From Capitella teleta (Eukaryota > Annelida > Polychaeta > Capitellidae), in assembly GCA_000328365.1 (NCBI GenBank), contig KB292507.1, positions 325,280-389,279 of the forward strand: DNA of 64,000 nucleotides. Direction: 5' to 3'. This document shows, piece by piece, positions 47,388 to 58,274 of the stretch (positions are counted from its first letter, which is position 1; the number at the start of each line of letters is the position of its first letter). Made by a program: the position numbers and the translations under genes. The notes beneath the pieces were generated by a model. The model searched no databases. It was not told the origin of the DNA and saw only the letters and a list, made by a program, of their open reading frames with translations.

Positions 47388-48460
47388 TCCATATCTATGC
47401 GTGGATCACATCCTATATTGCACCTTATGGCTGTGGTAGGTCTATAGCGTGGAATACTTAGTATAAGGTGAGGTTGGTGCAGGCTGCGTCAAGGAAGCCA
47501 TTGTACCCGGTGAATTTTTATTTCATACTCACTCGGCTGAATCAGCAAGCCGTCTACTGGAGTCTTTATCATCTTATCGCGTGCTGACCAAGATCGAAGA
47601 CACCATACCATGTACGGACAGGACAGATCGCCGAAATATACACACAGAAAACTAGAGGTACGAACATGATACACATTCTATATGAGAGGGTGTGCTCTGT
47701 ATGCAAGGTATAGGCCTGTGTTTCAATACATAGTTTTGATTTTTCAATAATTATATTATTGCTGACCCTTCAGTTCGAGCGTCTACCCGCAACTTTCCCG
47801 GTTTGGGATTCTTTCAACTTCATCTCTGACTCATGCGTCACATCCGGCGTCACATCCGGCGTAACATTCGACGCCACATCAGATGAAAATCGTCAAATGA
47901 ATCGCCACGGTCACCGTGAGCGAATTGGCTTCAAGATGACGCTGGCGACCCGTCGACTATACGTAAGCAAACCGAAACAAACGAAAATTTACCATTTTTA
48001 TAATCTGTAAAAAATCAAAAGCATGAAACGCCTTCAATTACACTATGTATGTGGGGAAGCCAAGCCTCATAACGCAGCACACCTTTCATTTGGCAATACC
48101 TCACTAGATCGTTTGTCGACAGTCGCATAAACCTAGCTTGGGCGGAGGAACTACTCAGCTTCATGGCACTTACTCCAACCAAACATGTCGGGGGAGGGGT
48201 CGCTACAGCCATCTCTGTCCTAATGCTACCAGAACATTAAACCCACCTTAATTTTGTCCGGACAAGAATGGCTTTTATGTAATATATAATATCATTTATA
48301 ATGCGCAAATATAAATGCATGAAAAAATATCCATGCGCAATAATAAAACAAACAAGACATCGAAGGAACTCCGACCATGGATAAATCGATATGAGATGCT
48401 AGAATGCACTGGTTGCACATGGTTGATGGTACTGAAAGTCACGTATCAAAGTAAAGTGGA

Positions 48461-48655
48461 AAAAAAAAGTACAAGTACAAGTACAATTGTAAGTGTGAGT
48501 GTGAGTGTGAGTGTGAGTGTGAGAAGGAGTGAGAGTATGATTGTAAGTGAAAGTGATGTTGATGGTGTAAGTGCGAGTGTAAGTGTAAGTTTAAGCGTGA
48601 GGAGTGTGTGATTGTGAGTGGTAAGGGTAAGTGTAAATAAGGGTAAGCGAGGGTT
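48461..48655 (+). repeat. (AAGTAC)n and (GTGAGT)n microsatellite
   Basis: Three AAGTAC units are followed by many GTGAGT units with variants (GTAAGT, GTAAGG). The unit is identical to the 5' splice-site consensus, so it reads as a string of potential donors; I treat it as a simple repeat. Confidence 0.9.
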
Positions 48656-48799
48656 TATGTGTCAATGCATTGACTGTATGTGTATATGTTGGTGATGGTT
48701 TTGCAATGTAATGGTGCTTTAAATTGTCATGTAATCATGCAGTTATGAAGGGGATGATTTTTAAATGCAAATTGTTCACTTAATAATTGAAATTAAATG

Positions 48800-48890
48800 G
48801 AAAAAAATTCTTGAATGAGATTCGAACCTGGATGATCTGCTTGATCTGCGTAGTTCTTGACTCTACCACTCCACCATGAAGTCACATTCT
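48800..48890 (-). mobile_element. tRNA-derived SINE head (minus strand)
   Basis: On the minus strand TGGTGGAGTGGTAG (48863-48876, A-box-like) precedes GGTTCGAATC (48819-48828, B box) with tRNA-like spacing. The T-stem does not pair, so it is not a functional tRNA. The 3' body would lie toward lower coordinates. Confidence 0.5.
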
Positions 48891-48899
48891 GTTAGCGTC

Positions 48900-49645
48900 T
48901 GCTATATTCAAGGTTTTTCAGCAGTTAACAGAACCAATTATTGTCATTTAACTCATTAACTGTTAGTGATAGCCAAAAACTTGTGGGCGTCAAAGTTGTA
49001 GATCACATTTATAAGCATCTAATGGCGAAAGGTTTTTACGCGTAAATGTTTATAGTTAATGAGCTGTGATTAGTTGAAAATTAAAATTCCTAATTAAACA
49101 ACGGGACTTGTGCCACTATGGAGCATGGTATCTTGGCTTAGTTAATCCTAATTTTCGTAGTTTTATGACAAATACTTACAAAGCTACAGTCCTACTAAGA
49201 AGCAACATTCAACGTGCGACTGTGACCTTGACCTCGACGTGACCTCTCCGAAAAATTGTTGATTTAGGATAACATGATGTCTCTGGCATTTGGCAAAAGA
49301 AAAATCACAAAAGTGTAATTAAGGGCTGATTAATGAGTGATTAACTCATCTCTGTAATTAATGATTATAGGTTTGAATACAAAATGTGTGCACGTTGTTA
49401 ATGTGCATTAAAATGGTGAAAACTTTATTGAAAACCGAGCTATATTCACGTAATTATGAGCATGACTAGATTTTCACTTAATTGGCTCCTGTGACCTTGA
49501 CCTTCATCTAATTTCATAAAACTTCTTTCAGACCTGCGTCTGGATTCAATGCACATTGTGACGAAATTTCAAAGCTCTAAGTATATAAACACCAACAAAC
49601 TTGTGAAGAAAGTAAAGTGCGGACAAGACAGACAAACGGAGGCTT
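48900..49645. repeat. Interspersed repeat of the 'tgaccttgacct' type
   Basis: GTGACCTTGACCT motifs (about 49220 and 49492) and a right part reading CAATGCACATTGTGACGAAA, CAAAGCTCTAAGTATA and GACAAGACAGACAAACGGAG. Repeats with this sort of wording are frequent in marine invertebrate genomes. Boundaries are not visible, and no coding remnant is found. Confidence 0.4.
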
Positions 49646-50769
49646 GGTTATAGTACTTGATATATTGTTATATATACTTGATATATAGGTAAATCTAGGA
49701 TTTACCCATAACAATAATATTCAAAACCAATCGCATAAAAGCGTCTCTATAAACCACAGCCCACGAACTATTTATAAGTATGTATAGTTTATTTGCGAAA
49801 CTAAAATTCCTTGGTGATTTGTTCCATTGCTTCAAATCGTAGTCCAATAGGCGTCGATTTCCACACACTCAAAACTGCCAAAATATTTTTTTTTTCACCC
49901 GTGGATGGCAGGTCTTCTCGATTGCTTTGACGTATAGTACAGACGGTGCACTCGGGGGGCTGATGGTGAGGGGACTGTTTCTTGGATGAGAGATTTTTCC
50001 CGACGACGCTTGAAAACGAAACAGTCTCGCAGAGCAGAAGCAACAGGAAATGAATAAATAATGATGTAATTAATGAAGTACATGTAAACTTCTTCCTTCA
50101 GTTAGTCCTAATCCAGATTCGATATTTGACGGGGTATTCTCTACTTTTCTGTACAGTGCACGGCGAGCGATGGTTGTATAATGTATTTGCATGGACGTGC
50201 ATTAACGTTTTACGTAATTACACTTACACAATGCTTGAGGCATTCCTTGCCTTTTCCGTTTCGCCAAAGGTCCACTGAAGCATGTCGGTGTATTATTATG
50301 TATACGTATACATGTTGATTACATTGTTCATTTCGTTCAGATTTGGTTGAGCAAGTGAGTGAGGTGAGTTAGCATGATTGTAATTCCACAAGATGTAAAT
50401 AAGAATGAATTAATCGATTACATAATGATTCCATCGACGAAGTCACTGAGTGGCGAGAGCTCTGGTCTAAGGAGACCATCGCCTCATTGCCATATACTAG
50501 TAGCGTTACATATACTACATATATACATATATTTAAATGTATATAGAGATCGCAGAATCACTTCGTTTTATGCTTAGTGTTCAGTTAATAACCCGATATC
50601 TGTGCAGGAATTAGGAATGAGATAACCCCAGCTACATGTGGCTGTGTATTTGCGATCCTTAATTTCTCAGTAGATGGGTATTTTTTGTGGATGATCACGT
50701 TTGCCAATATAGCACAGAACGATTACTACGCGTGAAGCCCAGAGTAAAGAGAAACTCTAGCGTCTCTCA

Positions 50770-51090
50770 CTTGTCGTTTCCGATTTGACCGGCTGACTGC
50801 AATCCTATGCCGACCGTGGGGCCCTAGGTTCGAGACCCGATCAGGCCACGGGCGTTATGATTGTGAATTGTAATTGTTATTCGTTATAATTATAATTCTT
50901 CGGTGACTCTGCAGTGTTGCCCAACTGCGTAACAAGGCCGGGCGCTGTGTACTACTGTCTATGGTGGTATGCAGGATAAAGAACCCTTGGGATTCATCGT
51001 TAAGAGTAGTGGGAAACCCCGGTCTCAGGCCTTCTGTTATGGCGCCTGTATCATCCGAAGGGTTTGGGTGGAATGCATAATAGATTAATA
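50770..51090 (+). mobile_element. tRNA-derived SINE with body
   Basis: The tRNA-like head is at about 50785-50860 with B box GGTTCGAGACC (50827-50837). It is followed by an AT-rich linker and a body (50900-51090) whose last 100 bp match 20930-21035. Two copies sharing the body in one window support a SINE family. A 3' tail is not evident; it ends near TTTGGGTGGAATGC. Confidence 0.7.
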
Positions 51091-51285
51091 ATCCACTTGC
51101 GACGTCGATCGAGAGTGCTTCACTAGTATAATATATACAATCTACTGTACGCGCCGCTTCTATATTAGTATAGAAGTGCACAAGTCTTCTTTTTTTTCTA
51201 TTCATTTTCAACCCGTTCGCGATCCAAAATTCATCTTCTTGCTGGTAAACACACTTTCGCGTACTCCCACGACCATGCACCTAAT

Positions 51286-51618
51286 CTCAGGAGCATAATT
51301 CCAGTCCAATGTGGTATCACTTGTATGCATGGAATTTCCAAGATATGCTATATCAAGATGACTTAGGTTGACGACGGGAATTATGCTCCTCAGAGCGCTT
51401 TACACGAAAGCATTCAGACTTTTGGGGAAATTTGCACCCCGGGAAGGCTGACGGTTTTCTGAAGGGTATAATTTCAAGAAGCTTTCTGGAGTGTGGAGTT
51501 TATCCAAGGGTCACAGATACACAAATCGGATACAATGTATCGGACTCAGATCCCCATAAAGGACCCCAAATTCCATTTGATATCTTGGAAATTCCATGCA
51601 TACAAGTGATACCACATT
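51286..51618. repeat. Nested foldback with perfect 39-bp arms
   Basis: 51308-51346 (starting AATGTGGTATCACTTGTATG) is the exact reverse complement of 51580-51618. Inside and overlapping, CTCAGGAGCATAATTCC (51286-51302) is inverted, with one mismatch, at 51377-51393. Perfect identity over 39 bp implies a young element or active maintenance. No coding sequence in the loop is supported. Confidence 0.8.
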
Positions 51619-52596
51619 ATAAATATTAATTGTCCTGAGACCCATACGTACTAGATATTTTTCCAAATTCCAGAATACCTTCACTTCTCATTTTATTTCC
51701 TCCATCCTTTTTAATTATTGTAGTGGATGTCCGTTATGTGGTCTCATTTTGCTGTGACTGTTGTTTTAAAACAGCCAAACAGGTTAACCGTCTAACAGTT
51801 AACCATTCAATTACTACCAGTACATTTACCAATATGGAGGACTGTTGAAGCCTTAAACGAACTTATTAACATTAACTAATACGCCCCCCCCCCTATTATG
51901 ACATCAGAGTGGCTCGACTGCCCTCACCTCATAGGGGCAGCCCTATAACTGTCGATAGTTCATTGTTTAGGTGGAGTTTTAAGTCGGATCTTGCTGAGAA
52001 ATGCGGCATCGAGTCAGAGACGCTTCGAACGAGGCGGCGACTGTTGGCAAAGAATTATACGTACAGATCGAGGTTGGTAGTAACTTGGTACTTTGTGAAG
52101 TTTGAAGAATTAAGTATAGTTAGGTGTATATTTTTACAAATCAAGCCTAATTATTATTCTATTCTGAATTGAGTTTATCTAACTGTTTTCCTTTTGGTCA
52201 TATTAAATCAGATTTCGTCGCATGTAGATATTCTGTTTTCCCGAGTTTCCGTCTCGCTGCTATGATGCCTAGATACACGCCCACATGGTGTTCGATCTGA
52301 GTTGTATTCACTGAGATACATATACGCACAGATATGGAGAATAACTTGTAAATAAACATAATTTTATGCACAATAAAAGCTAATAATTATATACATATAG
52401 TTTATATACAAGCTAATCTACACATCTACGCATATATGTACAGCTAGTGTATAATCTTAAATTTCCACAAGGTGATCCATTAAATTAAATTGATTGCTTA
52501 AAGATTTTAAGGCTGAAACATAATCAAACTAATCATAGATTATACATACATTACATTATATCCGTGGCATTCATGCTTTTTGCGTTAGGAAATTCC

Positions 52597-52618
52597 TTTT
52601 TTTTTTTTTTTTTTTTTT
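52597..52618. repeat. Poly-T run (22 nt)
   Basis: Uninterrupted T run; it could be the poly-A of a minus-strand retroposed sequence, but no element body is recognisable beside it. Confidence 0.8.
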
Positions 52619-53178
52619 AGAAACCAACTTCTCTCACCGTAATTATTTGTATACTAGCATGAGGGTTATGGAAAAGTTGTCCGCCTAACATGGGAATAAT
52701 CCCCTGTGATATATAAGGTGCATTGTACATGCATGGAACTTTTCAAAAGGTCACAGCCTCGCAGTTAAACATGAATACGCTTGGTTGGTCAGTTTTTCCT
52801 CAAAGTCAACCATGGCTGCAGAGTTGAATTCAAGGCATCTTAATCATTAACTGGGCGCAATGCAAACCTTCTATGCCAACAGTCCAACACTAACACAATG
52901 GCTTATTTTGGTTGTACTAGCGGTTTTTAATTTTGCATAAATTTTATCGCTCAATATACATGGCATCGTAGTTATTTATCCTAGCTTAGTATAACTACAA
53001 ACTCTACCAGCTAGCAATCTCAGGAAAGACCTTGTTTGCATTAGATCATTGGTCTCGGTAGTCAGTATACTGACTGAAATAGAGAGTATAATCAAATTAC
53101 TCCTTTTGGAATTGCATGCATAGTCCCCTTATAATATATGATCACACTGTCAGATGCTAATGAGCAATTTGCTTTCAG

Positions 53179-55080
53179 ATATTCAACATGAAAATAGAAG
53201 AAGGCGCAAGTGCTGTAAGTCCAGATCAACATCAACCCCGAGCTACTGGGGCTGCTGCGGATGAAGAGGGTTTGTTGAGGCACTCTCGGTGTAAATAGAT
53301 TCAATACGCTTCAATTTCAACATCCCCATTTAGCCGTAAGCAGTCTACTCAACAAGATGCTTCGATCAGAACTTGTGAACTGCACGTCAGATCTTGAAGT
53401 TTTGCGACTAGACCCCAGCTCGCCGCTGTATTCAGTCAGATCTTTTGATAATTTGAACATGTGAGTTGCTCCACATTGCTGTTGCTTTATCTCATGTTTA
53501 CTTTTTTTCTCTACTTCCTCCAGCAAACCAGAGATTCTGAAGGGTGTTTATGGAATGGGTTTCAACGCTCCGTCAAAGATCCAAGAGACCGCTCTGCCTT
53601 CATTGCTGGCCGAACCGTGCGTTTGATTGACATTCTTAGATCCTTGGCTCATTGTAATTTCTCGTGTTTTCAGCCCACAGAACATGATTGCGCAGTCTCA
53701 GAGCGGTACAGGCAAAACTGCTGCTTTCGTTCTCACCATGCTCAGCCGAGTTGATACCTCGTTAGACTACCCTCAGGTATTTCACGCACAACATATCTGT
53801 AACTGATATTGATATAATTACTCTTCCATCATGTGTAGTGCTTGTGTCTGGCGCCAACTTATGAGCTTGCCCTCCAAATTGGACACGTTGTAGAACAGAT
53901 GTCAAAGTACATGACATCTTTGCGAATGGTGTATGCCGTGAGGGGTGGAATGAGAGGTGAGTTAGCTCATAATTTCTATTCAGGTCTTTGTAATCTTGTG
54001 TTACTGCAGTTACAAGAGGCCAGCTAATTGACCCCCACATTGTCATCGGAACTCCAGGAACAGTTCTCGACTGGTCGACTAAGTTCAAAGTGTTTGATTT
54101 GAAGAAAATCCGTGTGTTCGTTCTGGATGAGGCTGACGTCATGATCGCCACCCAGGGCCACCAAGATCAGTCCATTCGAGTGCAGAGGTGAACTGGTGAT
54201 GCATTGCGCTCATTTTCCATTCACTTTTCTATACTTCAGGGGATTATCCAAAGACTGCCAAATGCTTCTATTCTCTGCCACATATGACTCTCAAGTCATG
54301 AAGTTTGCCCAGGCTGTCGTTCCTGACCCAATTGTTATTCGGCTGAAGCGGGAAGAAGAGAGTCTGAAAAACATCAAACAGTTTTTTATACGTTGCACAA
54401 GTCTGCAGGAAAAATTCCACGCTTTGTCAAACATTTACGGCGCAATCTCGATCGGGCAGTCAATGATTTTCTGCCACGTACGTTGATTATTTCTCTCTTG
54501 CTTCTTCTTCACAAACTTGTTTCTTTACTAACTTTTTTTTGTAGACTCGCAAGGCCGCTAGCTGGCTTGCCGAGCAGATGACCCAGCAAGGTCATGCTGC
54601 ATGTGGGCATGCTTAGCGGAGAATTGGCAGTCGAGCAAAGAGCAGCTGTGATTGAACGCTTCCGTTCAGCCAAAGAAAAAGTCCTCATCACCACAAACGT
54701 CTCAGCCAGAGGTGTGTGTTTCAGTATCAGCGATGCCAGCTTTAACGTTTATTTGACAGGCATTGATGTTGAGCAAGTAACAGTTGTCGTGAACTTTGAC
54801 CTCCCAGTCAATATGAAAGGAGAGGCTGACTGTGAGACATACCTGCATCGAATTGGACGTACAGGACGCTTTGGCAATCGAGGTTTGGCCATCAACATGG
54901 TCGATAGCGCTCGATCCTTGGCCATCATGCACGACATTGCGGCCCATTTCGGTGGGTGCATTTCACAACTGAGGGGGCATTCGGAATTCTTATTCAACAT
55001 GTTTTCTTCTTTCAGGAAAGACGATCCAAGAATTGGACCCAAATGATATTGATCAGGTTGAGGCATTGGATGAGTCTTAA
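53179..55080 (+). pseudogene. DDX19/Dbp5-like DEAD-box helicase, upstream copy, broken
   Basis: Exons homologous to the intact copy: 53179-53288, about 53321-53460, 53524-53616, 53674-53776, 53839-53956, 54010-54187, 54240-54477, 54545-54711, 54760-54951, 55016-55080 (TAA). No counterpart of the intact copy's first exon is found upstream; ATG 53188 would start MKIEEGASAVSPD. The third exon of the family has AA where the intact copy has its acceptor AG. The exon 54545-54711 is 167 nt instead of 163: an extra GCAT after GGTCATGCT shifts the frame and gives a stop soon after motif IV. Walker A ([10 protein letters not shown]), DEAD, SAT and HRIGRTGR are all present in their exons. Dbp5/DDX19 remodels mRNPs at the nuclear pore; this copy could make only a truncated product. 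AATAAA at 55323. Confidence 0.8.
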
Positions 55081-55639
55081 GCGGAATACAGATTTTACTT
55101 ATAATAGTATATGTATTGCTCAATAATTAATGCCCTGTGTGACATTCTTGTCTTTCTTTGTGGCATTCGGTTCTTCACATTATGAAGTATTTCATCTCAT
55201 TATTATTATGTTAATAATTCGCTAGAGGCTTAATTAAACTGAAACTAATCAATTATAGTCGTGTCTGTTATTCGAATGATCCATTATCCAAAGTTTTAAC
55301 TACATGTACAGGTTTTTCAGTCAATAAAAGTTTTTCTGCCCCAACAATGGCATGTAGTTTATAAATGGCGTTTTTATGACGTTTCAGCTCAATGAAGCTC
55401 AATTCTCAGAATGCTCTAAATTAGTTTGCAGATAATTTATGTAAGGCTGACTAAGCAACAATTGTTTGAGGTTGTTTTGCTTTCTTATGTATATGTACAT
55501 GTATGTGTGCATGTACTGTGTTACGTTCGCCAGTGTGTACTGAGGAGAGAAACATAAGAGAGGAATCTGATCCATATTGGACAGAAAATACGCAGACACC
55601 ATGAAGGGTTTCATGGCCGTCTCAGGCACAGTCAGTGCC

Positions 55640-56590
55640 GGCTGACCCTTCCCTGCATTGGGTCGTAGTGGTGGCTAACATGTTATGCAACACCATCATT
55701 GACAGGCTAACGTCTCCTAGCTTCCCCTTAGCCTTTACGCTGATCTGACTGATCAAGGGGAATCAAGCTCAGGGGGCCTGGAACCCGAGCTCCCCAATTC
55801 GCAGTAACAGCTAGCCTGTCAAGAACCCAGCTTGGCTTTAGCCGCTCGATAAGACGATCAAGTCGTTATTGAAAGTGAGCGCCAGACCATTAATTCGATT
55901 ACAACTTCATTCAGACCTAGGCATCAACATCAACGAGTAATGAAGAAGATATTGAAATAAGAATAGCGTTGACGAATTGTCAACCACAACAGAATGCCAT
56001 AATCATGGGAGACTTACATGTGGGCCAAGAGCAGCAAGAGAACACAGTTGGACCACACGGCCTTGGAGAGAGAAATGGGAGAGGAGAGGCGCTGGTAGAA
56101 TGGTCATCACGAAACAAATATATTATCAGAAATACCTGGTTTAGTTGCCACACAAGAAGAAGGTCGATATGGCGAAGCCCCAACGGGAACATTAGGAATC
56201 AGACTGATTACATACATGTACATGCTGATTACAGAAAGATTCAGAAAAGCGTTGAAGTCTAAAACTTAATTACCCAGGAGCTCACTGCGGAAGTGACCAC
56301 AATCCCGTGACTAAAAAAAAAAAAAAATGAGGCTTAAAAATATGAAGAAGAATATAAGAAGAATGCAAAGCTAGACCTAAACCTCCTCAAAAAATCTGCG
56401 GAAGTTAGAACACGTTAAACGGCGTTGAGTTGCGTTACCAATTTCAGGCCCTGGAGATGTCAGGTACTGGGAATTAATGGAGGAATTCTAACAAATAACA
56501 CGATTTAACTATGAATGCGAAAATGTAGAACGAACATTCAAAACTAGCATCAAGCAGATGCATAGAAAAATGAAAGAAATGCCCCCTATT
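55640..56590 (+). mobile_element. LINE fragment with apurinic-type endonuclease domain
   Basis: 55969-56262 encodes NAIIMGDLHVGQEQ, GPHGLGERNGRGEALVEW, NTWFSCHTRRRSIWRSPNG and RNQTDYIHV, the second half of an AP-endonuclease domain as in RTE/'craniofacial development protein 2-like' LINE ORFs ('I.GDFNA..G', 'G..G.G.RN.RGE.L', 'NT.F', 'W.SP', 'Q.DYI'). The catalytic D of GDF/GDL and the DY(I) are recognisable. Upstream, about 55640-55960, is 5' LINE-like sequence; downstream to about 56590 is degenerate linker. The RT domain is absent. Several frame breaks. Confidence 0.7.
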
Positions 56591-56599
56591 GCCTGTGTT

Positions 56600-57060
56600 G
56601 ACCCTGAAAACCATAGAAACGATACCAGCATTGTCTCGTTATGACCAATATCAGTAAATATTTTGATAGGTGTGCTCATTAATTAAAACACTAATAAGCA
56701 GGTGTTCTGGAAATTATATTTTGAGCACCATTTCCAAATTGATAGGCATGCCCTAAGAAAGATGTGTACCAAATTTGATGCAATTTCTGCAAGGTGGATC
56801 CATACAATTATGATATCGATATACATGCTAATTAACTTTATTTACCTGTAATTAATTAACGGCATCTTTGATTAGTTCAAAATTGCTTTTATTGTATTTA
56901 AAGACCTCCAGTTCATAGAAACGATGCCAATTAAGATCGCTTTATTGTGACCAATATACGGGAAGCATTCTGACAGGTGTGGAAATTGAATAACACGCTA
57001 ATTAGCAGGTTTTTTTGGTGTTATTTTTAGGCACCACTCCCAAAATTGATCGGTATGACC
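56600..57060. repeat. Two-unit tandem repeat, period about 305 bp
   Basis: CATAGAAACGAT.CCA, TTATGACCAATAT / TTGTGACCAATAT, TGATAGGTGTG / TGACAGGTGTG, CACTAATAAGCAGGT / CACGCTAATTAGCAGGT and AGCACCATTTCCAAA / GGCACCACTCCCAAA follow in the same order at about 56615-56740 and 56920-57050. Units are diverged. Probably part of a satellite-like or interspersed repeat. Confidence 0.65.
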
Positions 57061-57064
57061 TTGA

Positions 57065-57185
57065 CCTCGGAGCTGCCGCCGATATGTACTAGCCGCCGCC
57101 GATTAGGCGTTTAGCCAGCCGCCGCCGATCGGTGCCGTCGGCCAGCCGCTATCAGCCGATCACGCTATCAGCGGCTCTCAGCCGA
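57065..57185. repeat. AGCCGCCGCCGAT-motif cluster
   Basis: AGCCGCCGCCGAT and close variants (GCTGCCGCCGAT, CAGCCGCTATCAGCCGAT) recur in about 120 bp of otherwise AT-rich DNA. It may be an end of a transposon with subterminal repeats; no partner end is seen. Confidence 0.7.
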
Positions 57186-57269
57186 TTCAATCCAAATATT
57201 TTACATTCAGTATTATAAGAAGTTGTCATTTGTACAAGTCTTTATTCTGTTAATGGTATTGTTTATATA

Positions 57270-58274
57270 CAGTAAAACCCCGCTAACTCGAATTTGAAGG
57301 GACCAGCGAAAACACTTCGACGAAGAGGGTTTTCGACGAATCGGGGTTTTCGAATTTTGGTTACGTTATGATCTATGAGATGACGTTATGATAGCATATT
57401 GCTCTCAAATTACGTTATGATAGCGTAATGACCCACCCTTGACCACTTTAAAGCTGCCAACACACGAAAAAAAAAAATGTTTACGTTGTTTCCTACAAAA
57501 TAATTATACAAAATCGGCAGAGAGAGGGGATAATCTTTGTTCTTGCCGCCTTCAACCACAGCATCCTGTCACCTCCACTCTCTCTATAATGCGCTTGAAT
57601 CTTCTAAGAATCTTTTATCCAAGTTGACAGGGTGCTTGGTGGGATTCCAAACTTATCGGCGATGGCCTTTTCGCTGATCGCCAGGAACTTGGTCTCCAGG
57701 GTTACACACGTGATCTTTCGTTTAGTCGCCATTATTGCACATGTCTCGCAGAGATTCGTCGACAGAATGATTAATTTGTCGTGACGAATGATCGAGTTTT
57801 ATACTGATGGGCAGAGTTTGTTTATTATTGATATTTTCCGCCTCAGAGGCTATACCGCTTTCTGTAATCGTCTTCATCAAAGACGCCTTCATGTGTTTTA
57901 CTCCGATCGAAAATTCACTACATATGCTCTCTCTTCTATTGTTAACCAAGCATCGTGAGTGCGAGAGGTGACACGCGAGTCGAACTCTGTAAACGATTGT
58001 CCAAAACAGTAAACAGAGTTGCGTTAATTGCAATTAGCGAAAGGGTTCTTTGATCTAAAAATAAAAAATAAAAAAAACTTCGACGAATACGATTCGATTT
58101 TGCTCAAGGGACCGAAAAATATGTTCGAGGAACAGGGTTTTTCGACGAAGCGGGGTTCGAGGAATCCGAGCAATCTGTAATGTTAAAGTATAGGGGAGTC
58201 GTCGGGACTTTGAAAACACTTCGACGAAGAGGGGTCTTCGAGTTATCCGTTTTCGAGTTAGCGGGGTTTTACTG
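57270..58274 (-). mobile_element. pogo/Tigger-like DNA transposon with transposase remnant
   Basis: Perfect-looking TIRs: CAGTAAAACCCCGCTAACTC at 57270 and the same, reverse-complemented, at 58274; TA on both flanks. On the minus strand ATG 57732 opens MATKRKITCVTLETKFLAIS, then EKAIADKFGIPPSTLSTWIKDS and a stop: the helix-turn-helix DNA-binding N-terminus of pogo/CENP-B-like transposases ('K.A..FGIP.STLSTW.K'). The catalytic DDE part is gone, so it is non-autonomous. 1005 bp. The same family gives the 527-bp element in GTF2H2 intron 12. Confidence 0.88.

Larger units (their letters stand above)
46518..53178. other. Long gene-poor region rich in repeats
   Basis: About 6.7 kb without a gene I can support. 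It contains an imperfect inverted repeat (47089-47387), a GTGAGT microsatellite (48461-48655), a SINE head (48800-48890, minus), a family-like interspersed repeat (48900-49645), a SINE with body (50770-51090), a 39-bp perfect foldback (51308-51618) and a poly-T run (52597-52618). A minus-strand 80-codon frame (49801-50043) has fairly protein-like composition but no splice or family support. Confidence 0.5.

Noticed and set aside
49801-50043. 80-codon minus-strand frame
   Set aside because: Composition is protein-like, but there is no family, splice or polyadenylation support.
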